From the NCBI GenBank assembly GCA_964500445.1, contig CAZCOG010000008.1:1-64000 (forward strand): DNA of 64,000 bases, written 5' to 3'. The position numbers and the translations under genes are program-made. Source of the DNA: Persicitalea sp964500445 (lineage in GTDB: Bacteria > Bacteroidota > Bacteroidia > Cytophagales > Spirosomataceae). Each line of letters begins with the position of its first letter. Positions within the stretch are counted from its first letter, which is position 1. The notes below the pieces were generated by a model that made no database searches, was not told the origin of the DNA, and saw nothing but the letters and a program-made list of their open reading frames with translations. Shown here one piece after another: positions 44,233-52,971 of the stretch.

Positions 44233-45195
44233 ATGATGAAATACTCTCCAGTGGTACTGTCCTACTTCTCGCAAAGCGGAGATACCGATCAGGAATATTT
44301 GCAATTTCTGGAAGATGAATACAAATCCATCGGTAAAGCGTGGGAGCAGTACCAGATTCAGGAGGGGTCGAGCAAGTACTTCGAGGTAGAATTTCCGCCG
44401 CGCGGCAGCGCCGATGGCGACGAGGTGGCCGAAGACATCCGCAACTACAAGCACCGTATCCTTATTTTCCATTTCAGCGGCCACGCCGACAGCGAGCAAC
44501 TACTCTTCAGGGATGGGTCGAGCCGCGCGCGCGGGCTGGCGGGCCTATTGGGCGAAGCCCAGAATCTCAAATTGGTGTTCTTAAACGGCTGCGCTACTTA
44601 TGATCAGGTGAAGTTGCTTTTTGAGAATAATATCAAAATCGTGATCGCCACCAGAGGTAAAGTGAACGACGGCATCGCCCGCGAATTCTCCGAAACTTTT
44701 TACAAAGCGCTTTCCGATACGGATTATACAATACGGTCGGCCTTCGAGCACGCCCTGAACGAATTAAAAAGAAAGTACCCTGATTTCAACTCTGTGCCGG
44801 CGCAGCCTCTCATCTGGCGGGGACTGGTTACAGAAGCCGAGGAAGACCGCGACCGCTGGGAATTATATGTAAAAGATAAGTACCAGCAGGAGCTGGATCG
44901 CCGGGAGTGGTGGAAGATCCGGCTGGCTACGCCTACCCGGAAAGATATGCTGGCGGGAAAATCGTTCTGGGATCAGGCTATGAATTTCCTTATTCTGGTG
45001 CTTTGTCTGCTGGGCATTACCATCCTGATTTATGCCGTGTTTTTCATGCAGGATCATATGCTTGCTTTAGTAGGGCTGGCGGCGGCCTTTCTGGCCTATT
45101 TCGGTTTTAAGAATAAGCAGCGGTACCGAACGGTAGAGCTAAATTCCACCTTGGCCGATGAAGAAGTAATCCGCAGAATGAGATTATTCGCCTAA
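44233..45195 (+). CDS. CHAT-domain caspase-like protein with C-terminal membrane anchor
   Basis: A 320-residue protein. Residues 1-200 are a compact CHAT (caspase HetF-associated with TPR) peptidase domain: IFHFSGHADSEQLLF gives the catalytic His84 and LVFLNGCATYDQV the catalytic Cys120. Next come VIATRGKVNDGIAREFSETFYKAL and LIWRGLVTE, the usual end of the domain. Unlike most CHAT proteins it has no TPR repeats. Instead residues about 250-271 and 276-292 form two transmembrane helices, so the protease is bound to the inner membrane with its active domain in the cytoplasm. It is the middle gene of a three-gene operon with the metacaspase-SGNH gene (19-base gap) and the coiled-coil membrane gene (13-base gap). 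Start is the first of two adjacent ATGs. Confidence 0.83.
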   Translation: MMKYSPVVLSYFSQSGDTDQEYLQFLEDEYKSIGKAWEQYQIQEGSSKYFEVEFPPRGSADGDEVAEDIRNYKHRILIFHFSGHADSEQLLFRDGSSRARGLAGLLGEAQNLKLVFLNGCATYDQVKLLFENNIKIVIATRGKVNDGIAREFSETFYKALSDTDYTIRSAFEHALNELKRKYPDFNSVPAQPLIWRGLVTEAEEDRDRWELYVKDKYQQELDRREWWKIRLATPTRKDMLAGKSFWDQAMNFLILVLCLLGITILIYAVFFMQDHMLALVGLAAAFLAYFGFKNKQRYRTVELNSTLADEEVIRRMRLFA

Positions 45196-45208
45196 ACCTT
45201 TTTGAACA

Positions 45209-46048
45209 ATGGCTGACCTGAACTATTCTGAAGAAGTGAGGCAAAATCTTCTCAAAGAGATCGCTTCCATGAAAAAACAGAGCGTGTTTTCTCTGGTCTT
45301 TGCGATTATCTGTGTAATTGTCATGGTCTATCTGTTTTTTCGGTTGCGCGAGAGCAACCGAAAATTGATTCAGGCCAAGGCAAAATTGGCCCAGCAGAAT
45401 CTAGTACTTGAAGAACAAAAGCTGACGCTCACTAATTTTAAGAATGAACTGGACGCCTGGCGGATGTCACTACTGAAAGTAGATTCCTTACCCCAGGAAT
45501 CTACGGTGCCGGAGCCGATTATTGTCCCGGAAGAAGTGGCCACGATCCCTGAACCAGTACTTGAGCGGCCTACTATATCTGTTCGGACCAGACGACCGCC
45601 AACCCGCGCTAACGATCCTCTCCCTGATAATTCAGCATCTTCACCCCCGGAAGTAAGTCAGGAGGAAGCTCTTAGGCCAATGATCGTTTATCAGACGCAG
45701 CGCTATGATTTGAGGCAGCAGCAAAGTGCTTCCAAATCACTTTGCTTTGGGTACATCATCTATATTCAGGATGCCAGGAAGGGGGAAGTTTCGGCTGATT
45801 TGCAAAAAACTTTGAAAGAGGAGGGGGCGATTGTCCCCGCCATTCAATCAAAAAATCTACCTGCCAGGTTTGGTACCTCGATCAAGTACTTTCATCAAGA
45901 GGATGAAAAAAGTGCCCAATGGGTCAAGAAACTTTTGCTGGATCTGTTAAAGAAAAACGGGGTTCGGTTGGCGAAGGATATTCCGGTTATCTATGTTTCC
46001 AACGCCAAAGTATCATTAGGCCAGCTGGAAGTCTGGATCGGGAACTGA
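45209..46048 (+). CDS. Single-pass membrane protein with coiled coil and unassigned C-terminal domain
   Basis: A 279-residue protein I cannot assign to a family. A short basic cytoplasmic part is followed by one hydrophobic helix (about 25-45, SLVFAIICVIVMVYLFF). A coiled coil follows (about 46-90, LRESNRKLIQAKAKLAQQNLVLEEQKLTL), then a Pro/Glu-rich linker (about 95-160) and a folded C-terminal domain of about 115 residues (CFGYIIYIQDARKG... WVKKLLLDLLKKNGVRLAKDIPVIYVSN). That last part has the alternating strand-helix look of SPOR/LytR_C-like binding domains, but the match is weak. Operon position after two caspase-like genes suggests it is a sensor, scaffold or adaptor of the same system. 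Membrane topology puts linker and C-terminal domain on one side, probably the periplasm. Confidence 0.6.
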   Translation: MADLNYSEEVRQNLLKEIASMKKQSVFSLVFAIICVIVMVYLFFRLRESNRKLIQAKAKLAQQNLVLEEQKLTLTNFKNELDAWRMSLLKVDSLPQESTVPEPIIVPEEVATIPEPVLERPTISVRTRRPPTRANDPLPDNSASSPPEVSQEEALRPMIVYQTQRYDLRQQQSASKSLCFGYIIYIQDARKGEVSADLQKTLKEEGAIVPAIQSKNLPARFGTSIKYFHQEDEKSAQWVKKLLLDLLKKNGVRLAKDIPVIYVSNAKVSLGQLEVWIGN

Positions 46049-46154
46049 ATGGGCTTGCTGTCTGATCGTTACTATAAAAGGGCCAAATCCTTCCTGCACA
46101 GCCTCTTCCTCAAATCAATACCAAAAAACATAGGGGATAGCCACCGGTTTTCCG

Positions 46155-46162
46155 TAACTTTG
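46155..46162 (+). promoter_or_regulatory. Putative -7 box for rseP
   Basis: TAACTTTG matches the TAnnTTTG consensus, 50 bases before the rseP ATG. No convincing TTG element lies 17-23 bases upstream, so this is supported by the -7 box and position only. It would make rseP independent of the caspase operon. Confidence 0.45.
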
Positions 46163-46212
46163 CGGCCTGAAATTTCGTTAGGGGTAAAAAACGATACTTA
46201 CAAGCCACTTCA

Positions 46213-47541
46213 ATGGATCAATACATAGAAATTTTAATCATGGCCGGGCAGCTCATTTTGGGGTTGTCTATTTTAGTAGGATTACACGAGCTAGGTCACT
46301 TACTGACGGCCAAAATGTTCGGGATGCGGGTCGAGAAGTACTTCATTGGGTTTCCGCCCCGGATTTGGAGCATTCAGCGGGGTGAAACTGAGTATGGCGT
46401 GGGCGCAATTCCGCTGGGAGGTTTTGTCAAGATATCTGGGATGATCGACGAGTCGCTGGATACCAAACAGATGGATCAGGCACCTGAGCCTTGGGAATTC
46501 CGGGCCAAGCCGGCCTGGCAGCGGCTCATCGTGATGCTGGGTGGTATCATCGTCAACGTGGTGGTCGGCATTATAGTCTTCATCGCTCTGGCTTACCAGA
46601 ATGGCGATTCTTATCTCTCAAAAGAAGAAGTAAACCGTTACGGTATCGTGGCCGGGCCGCTAGCTCAGGAAATCGGCTTACGCACGGGTGATAAAATCAT
46701 AGCATACAACGGCAAAGATTTCACTAATTTCGATATGGCGGTCGGTTCCGAGGTGATGCTGGGGAATAACAGCTATTATACTGTAGAGCGTAATGGCCAG
46801 CGAATCGACGTGGACGTTCCAAACGGGCTCATTGAGAAACTATCGGAACCTGAGCAGCGGGGTACTTTTATTCGTCCGATCGAGCCGTTTACCGTTGGGG
46901 AAGTGGTGCCGCAAACGCCCGCCGATGAGGCAGGGCTGAAAGCCGGGGACCGCATCGTTGGTATAAATGGCCAACCTATTCAATATTTTCACCAGTTGCA
47001 GGATGCTCTGGATTCCATTAAAGGCAAAACTGCTTCTCTGGCAGTGCAGCGCGGCGGAGAGAATCTAACCCTGCCGGTGGCAGTAATGGAAGACGGTACG
47101 ATTGGTTTTCGGGCCAAAAGCGGGCTGGACTATACTGTTGTAAAATACACCTTCCCCGAAGCGGTAGTAGCCGGAACGCAGGAGGCTTTCGGCGTGGTGT
47201 ATAACAACATTAAGGGTTTCGGCAAGATATTCCGGGGCGAAGTATCAGCCTCCAAAGCGCTCAACGGGCCTATCGGCATTGCCCGAATGTTCGGCGGTGT
47301 GTGGGATTGGGGCCGCTTTTGGTTCCTGACGGGATTGCTGTCGATGATTCTGGCCTTTATGAACGCTTTGCCGATTCCGGCCCTGGATGGTGGCCACTCC
47401 GTAATTCTGCTTTACGAAATTGTTTCGGGCCGGAAGCCCTCGGATGCTTTCCTGGAAAACGCGCAAAAGGTGGGTATGGTACTATTGCTGGGCATCATGG
47501 CCTTCGCCATTTTCAATGACGTCTGGAAGGCAGTTTTTTGA
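46213..47541 (+). CDS. rseP: Site-2 intramembrane zinc protease RseP
   Basis: Inner-membrane S2P metalloprotease of 442 residues that cuts anti-sigma factors and remnant signal peptides inside the membrane. The zinc motif LHELGHLL gives His25, Glu26 and His29 in the first helix. The second metal site is in the last part, NALPIPALDGGHSVILLYEIVSGRKPSD. Two PDZ domains lie between them (around GPLAQEIGLRTGDKIIAYNGKDF and QTPADEAGLKAGDRIVGINGQPIQ). Length is normal. In many relatives it follows dxr; here it follows the caspase operon. Confidence 0.95.
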   Translation: MDQYIEILIMAGQLILGLSILVGLHELGHLLTAKMFGMRVEKYFIGFPPRIWSIQRGETEYGVGAIPLGGFVKISGMIDESLDTKQMDQAPEPWEFRAKPAWQRLIVMLGGIIVNVVVGIIVFIALAYQNGDSYLSKEEVNRYGIVAGPLAQEIGLRTGDKIIAYNGKDFTNFDMAVGSEVMLGNNSYYTVERNGQRIDVDVPNGLIEKLSEPEQRGTFIRPIEPFTVGEVVPQTPADEAGLKAGDRIVGINGQPIQYFHQLQDALDSIKGKTASLAVQRGGENLTLPVAVMEDGTIGFRAKSGLDYTVVKYTFPEAVVAGTQEAFGVVYNNIKGFGKIFRGEVSASKALNGPIGIARMFGGVWDWGRFWFLTGLLSMILAFMNALPIPALDGGHSVILLYEIVSGRKPSDAFLENAQKVGMVLLLGIMAFAIFNDVWKAVF

Positions 47542-47629
47542 TCTGGTTGATAGTTGAGAATGGATAGTGGATGATGTCAAGTTGTCCGCGGCTTGTTCAT
47601 AGCTACCTTCCACTAATAATTATTAGATT

Positions 47630-48148
47630 TTGATCCGTAGTAAACTGTACACCATCCATTATGCATTATCCATTATCAACTTAGCGATAGTGGTGTTATT
47701 GATTGCGGCTCGTCCTACCCATGAGTACCATATCAGCGTGACAAAACTGAATTACAATCCGTCGCAGAAAACATTAGAAATAAGCATTAGAGCCTTTACG
47801 GACGACCTGGAAAAAGGACTTTCGCTGGCTAATGACAACCGGCGAATTTTGTTGCGGAATGGAGATGAAAATAATCCGCTTGTGGAAAAGTACCTGCGCA
47901 AACATTTCGTTCTTGCGGACCCCGAACGCAAGCTGCGGGCTTTTAGTTACATTGGGAAAGAAGAAGAAGCCGACGCCACCTGGCTCTATTTGGAAGTAAA
48001 CTTTCCTGGCAATCCTGATGGGTGGGTAATGAAGAATGAACTGCTTATGGAAGCCTTTGACGACCAGGTCAACATGGTTAACGCCAAATGGGGCGATGAC
48101 CGGAAGACATATTTATTTAAAAAGGGGAAGTCGGTTCAGGCTTTGTAA
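47630..48148 (+). CDS. Secreted DUF6702-like protein
   Basis: A 172-residue protein with an N-terminal hydrophobic segment (IINLAIVVLLIAARP) followed by THEYHISVTKLNYNPSQKTLEISIRAFTDDLEKGL, the start typical of the DUF6702 family in Bacteroidota. The function is unknown; the beta-rich pattern suggests a small periplasmic or outer-membrane-associated fold. The start is a TTG at 47630. The first 20 codons coincide with a dispersed intergenic repeat (inverse form of ATAATGGATAATGCATAATG, about 47650-47682). The signal segment is therefore partly made of repeat sequence, and a slightly later start cannot be excluded. Confidence 0.68.
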   Translation: MIRSKLYTIHYALSIINLAIVVLLIAARPTHEYHISVTKLNYNPSQKTLEISIRAFTDDLEKGLSLANDNRRILLRNGDENNPLVEKYLRKHFVLADPERKLRAFSYIGKEEEADATWLYLEVNFPGNPDGWVMKNELLMEAFDDQVNMVNAKWGDDRKTYLFKKGKSVQAL

Positions 48149-48285
48149 AAACAATTATTTGGAAAAATAGCTTCAACTGCTCGTCCTGACAAGAGACGTC
48201 TGGCATGGCTATTTCAACTGCTTACCTCCCCTTAAATTTATATTTTTTTGTACATTGGGAAAAGAATATCTGTCACTCTGGCAGA

Positions 48286-50817
48286 ATGCCTATGAATTTT
48301 GAAAACTCAGACCTCTACAGTCAGTTGTTAGTAACCGACTCCGACCTCGATAGCTTGGAAATAGTACCTATTGGTGGCCCCGACGGCCCTGAAGAACCTC
48401 TCGACTTGCCCGATGAATTGCCTATCATGCCCATACGGCATACGGTGCTTTTCCCCGGTATGGTAATACCCGTGACGGTTGTTCGTCAGAAAGCCATTCG
48501 TCTGGTCAAAAGAATCTATCGCAATACCGACATCAATCAACGCATCATGGGGGCCGTGACGCAAGCCAAGCCCCAGAAGGAAGATCCCGGTGCCGATGAT
48601 CTTTACAAAATTGGTACGGTGGCTCACATCCTGAAAATGATTACGTTACCCGATGGTAATGTTACCATCATTGTGCAGGGCCGTCAGCGTTTTCAGATCA
48701 AAGAGATTGTCCGCGAAGACCCCTATATTACGGCCCGTATTGAGAGCATCGATGATTCTTTTGCCTCGCCCAAGCGTAAAGAATCCAAGGCACTGCTCAA
48801 TTCGCTGCGCGACGGAGCGCACCGCATCATGCGGCTCAACCCCGAGATTCCGCAGGAGGCCCGCATTGCGCTCGATAACATCGAAAGCCCGGTTTTCTTA
48901 GTCCACTTTCTGTCGTCCAATATCAATGTAGATGTGGCCGATAAGCAAAAATTGCTTGAAGAAAAGAATGGCCACAAGCAGGCTACGCTGCTGCTTCAGT
49001 ACATGATGAAGGAGATCGAGATGCTGGAACTGAAGCGGGAAATTCAGTCAAAGGCCAGTTCGGACATCGACCAGCAACAGCGTGACTATTTTCTGCGTCA
49101 GCAGATCAAAGTACTGAACGACGAACTCGGCATCGACAGTCCCGAGCGCGAAATGGACGATCTGCGGATTAAAGCCCTGGATAAAAAATGGTCCAAAGAA
49201 GTCCAGCAGCATTTTGATCGTGAGGTCAATAAATTACAACGCCTCAACCCGATGGCCCCCGAGTACCCCGTGACGCTCAACTACTTGGAAACGCTGGTCG
49301 ATCTGCCATGGGAAGAATACACGAAGGACAATTTCGATCTTGTGCGGGCACAGAAAATCCTCGATTCCGAACACTTTGGTCTGGAAAAGGTAAAGGAACG
49401 GATTGTAGAGTACCTGGCGGTTTTGAAATTAAAGAACAATATGAAGGCCCCGATCCTCTGCCTATACGGCCCACCGGGCGTGGGCAAAACGTCGCTGGGA
49501 AAATCGGTAGCTAAGGCTCTTAATCGCAAGTATATCCGTATGGCTTTGGGGGGAGTCCACGACGAAGCCGAAATTCGCGGCCACCGCAAGACTTATATCG
49601 GTGCCATGCCGGGCAAGGTAATTCAACTCATCAAGCGGGCGGGTTCATCCAATCCGGTGTTTATCCTGGACGAGATTGATAAGGTAAGCTCCGACTTTCG
49701 GGGCGATCCGGCCTCCGCTTTGCTGGAAGTACTGGACCCCGAGCAAAACGCTTCATTTACCGATAATTTTATGGAGGTCGAATACGATCTCTCTAAGGTA
49801 CTTTTCATCGCTACCGCCAATTCCCTCGAAACCATCAATCCAGCCCTGCGCGACCGCATGGAAATCATCGAGATGACAGGGTATACGATGGAGGAAAAGC
49901 TGCAAATCGCCAAAAAGTACCTTGTTCCCAAGCAACGCAAGGAGAACGGTCTGAAAGCTACCAATGTCAAAATCGACGATAAAGCCCTGCAAAAAGTCAT
50001 CGAAGGCTATACCCGCGAGTCGGGCGTGCGGAATCTGGAGCAAAAAGTAGGTACGCTAATGCGTAAGGTTGCCAAATCCATCGCCATGGAGCAGGATTAT
50101 TCTAAAACGGTGAAAGAGGAGCAGGTCGAAAAGATGCTGGGGCCAGAGATTTTTGATAAGGATCTTTACCAAGACAACGACATCGCTGGCGTCGTTACGG
50201 GGCTGGCCTGGACATCGGTGGGCGGAGAAATCCTTTTCATTGAAACCAGCCTGAGCCGGGGCAAAGGCGTTCTTACGCTGTCGGGCCAACTTGGCGATGT
50301 AATGAAGGAATCAGCTGTAACGGCCCTTTCCTACCTGAAAGCCCACGCCGAGCGGCTGGGTATCGACTACCGCGTGTTCAACCACTACGACTTGCACGTT
50401 CACGTTCCGGCCGGGGCGGTGCCCAAGGATGGTCCATCGGCGGGAATCACCATGTTGACCTCCATGGCATCCATCTTTACCCAACGCCGCGTAAAGTCTT
50501 TCGTGGCTATGACGGGCGAGATCACATTACGTGGAAAGGTACTTCCTGTGGGGGGAATAAAGGAAAAAATCCTGGCGGCCCGCCGAGCGGGCGTAAAGGA
50601 AATTATCCTTTGTATAAAAAATAAGAAAGATGTGAACGAAGTCCAGGCTGATTACATCAAGGATATGTCGTTTCATTACGTGGACACAGTCGATGAAGTA
50701 CTGGCCGCCGCGCTGCTGCCCGAGACTGTTTCTCGTCCGATAAAGTTTGTTTTTCCCGATGAGAAAAAGGAGAAGTCGGATGGTGAGGGAGTCTATGCTC
50801 CAGTGGTAGTTGTGTAG
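48286..50817 (+). CDS. lon: ATP-dependent protease Lon
   Basis: Cytoplasmic AAA+ serine protease of 843 residues for misfolded and regulatory proteins. Domains in order: N-terminal LON substrate domain (PIMPIRHTVLFPGMVIPVTV), coiled region, AAA+ module with Walker A GPPGVGKTSLGKS and Walker B FILDEIDKV. The C-terminal protease has the Ser in PKDGPSAGITM and the Lys in LPVGGIKEKILAARRAG (Ser-Lys dyad). I used the ATG at 48286 (MPMNFENSD); the frame extends to 48205 but that part lacks similarity. A second ATG at 48292 is possible. A terminator follows the stop. Confidence 0.96.
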   Translation: MPMNFENSDLYSQLLVTDSDLDSLEIVPIGGPDGPEEPLDLPDELPIMPIRHTVLFPGMVIPVTVVRQKAIRLVKRIYRNTDINQRIMGAVTQAKPQKEDPGADDLYKIGTVAHILKMITLPDGNVTIIVQGRQRFQIKEIVREDPYITARIESIDDSFASPKRKESKALLNSLRDGAHRIMRLNPEIPQEARIALDNIESPVFLVHFLSSNINVDVADKQKLLEEKNGHKQATLLLQYMMKEIEMLELKREIQSKASSDIDQQQRDYFLRQQIKVLNDELGIDSPEREMDDLRIKALDKKWSKEVQQHFDREVNKLQRLNPMAPEYPVTLNYLETLVDLPWEEYTKDNFDLVRAQKILDSEHFGLEKVKERIVEYLAVLKLKNNMKAPILCLYGPPGVGKTSLGKSVAKALNRKYIRMALGGVHDEAEIRGHRKTYIGAMPGKVIQLIKRAGSSNPVFILDEIDKVSSDFRGDPASALLEVLDPEQNASFTDNFMEVEYDLSKVLFIATANSLETINPALRDRMEIIEMTGYTMEEKLQIAKKYLVPKQRKENGLKATNVKIDDKALQKVIEGYTRESGVRNLEQKVGTLMRKVAKSIAMEQDYSKTVKEEQVEKMLGPEIFDKDLYQDNDIAGVVTGLAWTSVGGEILFIETSLSRGKGVLTLSGQLGDVMKESAVTALSYLKAHAERLGIDYRVFNHYDLHVHVPAGAVPKDGPSAGITMLTSMASIFTQRRVKSFVAMTGEITLRGKVLPVGGIKEKILAARRAGVKEIILCIKNKKDVNEVQADYIKDMSFHYVDTVDEVLAAALLPETVSRPIKFVFPDEKKEKSDGEGVYAPVVVV

Positions 50818-50866
50818 GGCATTTTTCTTTGGGCACTGTTTTTTAGGGAAATAGTCTTTGATTTTT

Positions 50867-50896
50867 GGAGTTTCTGGTTTCAGGAACTCCTTTTTT
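50867..50896 (+). terminator. Rho-independent terminator after lon
   Basis: Stem GGAGTTTCTG (50867-50876) with CAGGAACTCC (50881-50890), loop GTTT, one G-U pair, followed by TTTTTT (50891-50896). It ends only 20 bases before the next gene's start. Confidence 0.93.
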
Positions 50897-50916
50897 ACAC
50901 CAAATCGTTCTGTATT

Positions 50917-52071
50917 TTGAAAAAATCGGTGAAAATATTCTTGGGCGTTGTTGTGCTATTGATCATCGCGCGGCTATTGTTGCCCTACTTTGTTTTAAAG
51001 TACGTAAACAAAACCTTAGCTGACCTCAACGGCTACACGGGCCACGTTAATGACGTAGATATTGCCCTTTACCGGGGCGCTTACCAGCTAGATAGCCTCA
51101 ACATCCGTAAAGTCAATGGCAAAATTGAAGAGCCGTTTATTTCGATTCCGAAAATGGATCTTTCGGTGGAATGGCAGTCTCTGTTCAAGGGCAAACTTGT
51201 GGCCGAAGTAGTTTGCCTACGACCTGAAATCAACTTTGCCTTCAGTGAAGACGAAGCAGCAAGTCAAACGGGCGTGGAAACTGACTGGACGCAAGTCATC
51301 AAGGACCTGTTGCCAATCAATATCAACCATTTTTCGGTCGTGGACGGCACGATCAACCTGACCAATATTGTCTCGCAACCCAGTACCGATCTGTCGATGC
51401 ACAATTTTGATCTCGAAATCACCAATATCCGTAATGTGGTAGTTAACGACAACAAATTTCCGTCTCCGGTAAAAGCTTCCGGCGACTTACCCGGCTATGA
51501 CGGCACGTTGACCTTCGACGCCGACATGCAGTTGCTCAAGAAAATACCTGATTTCAACTATAATCTCAAACTCAGTAACCTGCAACTTGTCAAACTCAAC
51601 GAGCTTTCCAAACGCTACGGTGGAATTGATTTTGAGAAAGGAACGCTCGACCTGGTGAGCGAAATGGAGGTAGTGGATGGCAAATTACAAGGCTACCTCA
51701 AGCCCCTGACGCATGATATGCAGATTTTCGAGTGGAACGAGGGTGACAACCGGACCATCACGCAATTTGTGAAGGAGTTGATTGCTGAAGGCGGTAACAA
51801 AGTGCTGGAAAATAAAGTAAAAGATCAAGTGGCCACCCGCATTCCGCTGGAAGGCACCATCAATGATATCAATACGAGCATTTGGCCTACCATTATCGGC
51901 GTTTTTCGTAATGCATACGTAAGTGCTCTTACGGATACTTTCGACAATACCCTCAGTGTGAAAGAGGCCTGGCAGCTTTACCGGGAAGATCGCCGCAAAC
52001 AACGTCAGGAGCGTAAAGAAGAGCGCAAAGAAAAACGTGAGGAAAAGAAGGCCGAAAGACGCAAGCAGTAA
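50917..52071 (+). CDS. AsmA/DUF748-like membrane-anchored protein
   Basis: A 384-residue protein with one N-terminal helix (VKIFLGVVVLLIIARLLLPYFVL) and a periplasmic beta-rich body. Landmarks are ADLNGYTGHVNDVDIALYRGAYQLDSLNIRKVNGKIEEPFISIPKMDLSVEWQSLFKGKLVAEV and later MLTNIVSQPSTD-like repeats of DUF748, a relative of AsmA-type lipid-transport proteins. The C-terminus is a very basic, charged tail (about 355-384, mostly Arg, Lys and Glu). No ATG fits; TTG at 50917 or GTG at 50929 may be used. It lies just behind the lon terminator, so it needs a promoter of its own that I could not identify. Confidence 0.72.
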   Translation: MKKSVKIFLGVVVLLIIARLLLPYFVLKYVNKTLADLNGYTGHVNDVDIALYRGAYQLDSLNIRKVNGKIEEPFISIPKMDLSVEWQSLFKGKLVAEVVCLRPEINFAFSEDEAASQTGVETDWTQVIKDLLPININHFSVVDGTINLTNIVSQPSTDLSMHNFDLEITNIRNVVVNDNKFPSPVKASGDLPGYDGTLTFDADMQLLKKIPDFNYNLKLSNLQLVKLNELSKRYGGIDFEKGTLDLVSEMEVVDGKLQGYLKPLTHDMQIFEWNEGDNRTITQFVKELIAEGGNKVLENKVKDQVATRIPLEGTINDINTSIWPTIIGVFRNAYVSALTDTFDNTLSVKEAWQLYREDRRKQRQERKEERKEKREEKKAERRKQ

Positions 52072-52144
52072 GTCTGCTAAATTCGTCAAGCTCAGGTCCA
52101 TTCTTTTAAACCATTTCTTATTGTCGGGCGTTTTGGTGGCACGT

Positions 52145-52924
52145 ATGGAAAATTATGTTGCGCAAAATAAGACTCATTTGGTTTCGGACGGGCGAGCCGC
52201 CCGTACCACAACTGTTATAAAACCGACGGCCATCGGCAACAAGGGATTGTGGGCCGCGGCGGTTGTACTGGCGCTGTGGTTTGGGTCGCTGGCTTTGCTG
52301 CTAAACTACCCGCTGTCATTCCGTGACCCGCTGGTATATCTATTTATTTTGTTGCAAATGCATCTTTATACGGGTGTCTTTATCACAGCCCATGATGCTA
52401 TTCACGGTGTAGTGGCTCCCGAGCGTCCCCGACTCAACCGTGCGATAGGTTGGCTATCGGCGACGCTTTTTGCGTTTAACAACTACGGCACGCTTTCCCG
52501 CAAGCATCACCTGCACCATAAACATTCGGGAACCTTTGATGACCCAGATTTTCACGAAGGCAATCCCAATTTTTTCCTTTGGTATTTTAGTTTTTTGAAA
52601 GAATACATTTCCTGGAAACAAATCATATTTATGGCCGTCAGCTACAACCTGCTGAAATTAGTCTTCCCATGGGAAAATCTGGTGGTTTTCTGGATGATCC
52701 CGGCCATAATGAGTACTTTCCAGCTGTTTTTCTTTGGTACTTACCTGCCGCACCGTGGCGAACACCACAATCCTCCCCACAACGCTCGCAGCCAAACGCT
52801 CAATCATATTTGGGCTTTCGTGACCTGCTATTTTTTTGGCTACCACTTCGAACATCACGCCTACCCCTACCTGCCCTGGTGGCGACTGCCCCAAGCGCGT
52901 GAAGAAACGGCGCGGGTATCGTAG
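52145..52924 (+). CDS. crtW: Carotenoid ketolase, CrtW type (membrane di-iron oxygenase)
   Basis: A 259-residue membrane desaturase/ketolase. Its histidine boxes match CrtW beta-carotene ketolases: HDAIH (His83-His87), RKHHLHHKHSG, the segment FFGTYLPHRGEHHNP, and FGYHFEHHAYPYLPWWRLP near the end. These His residues hold the di-iron centre that inserts keto groups into the ionone ring (canthaxanthin/astaxanthin type products). I used the ATG at 52145; the frame runs further upstream into the previous gene but that part is not conserved. No phytoene synthase, desaturase or cyclase gene is nearby, so the carotenoid substrate must be made from another locus. A fatty-acid desaturase remains a weaker alternative. 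Confidence 0.86.
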   Translation: MENYVAQNKTHLVSDGRAARTTTVIKPTAIGNKGLWAAAVVLALWFGSLALLLNYPLSFRDPLVYLFILLQMHLYTGVFITAHDAIHGVVAPERPRLNRAIGWLSATLFAFNNYGTLSRKHHLHHKHSGTFDDPDFHEGNPNFFLWYFSFLKEYISWKQIIFMAVSYNLLKLVFPWENLVVFWMIPAIMSTFQLFFFGTYLPHRGEHHNPPHNARSQTLNHIWAFVTCYFFGYHFEHHAYPYLPWWRLPQAREETARVS

Positions 52925-52971
52925 AATGATACTCTTAGCCGGTTTGTCGAATAAATTTTGATAATCCCCGA

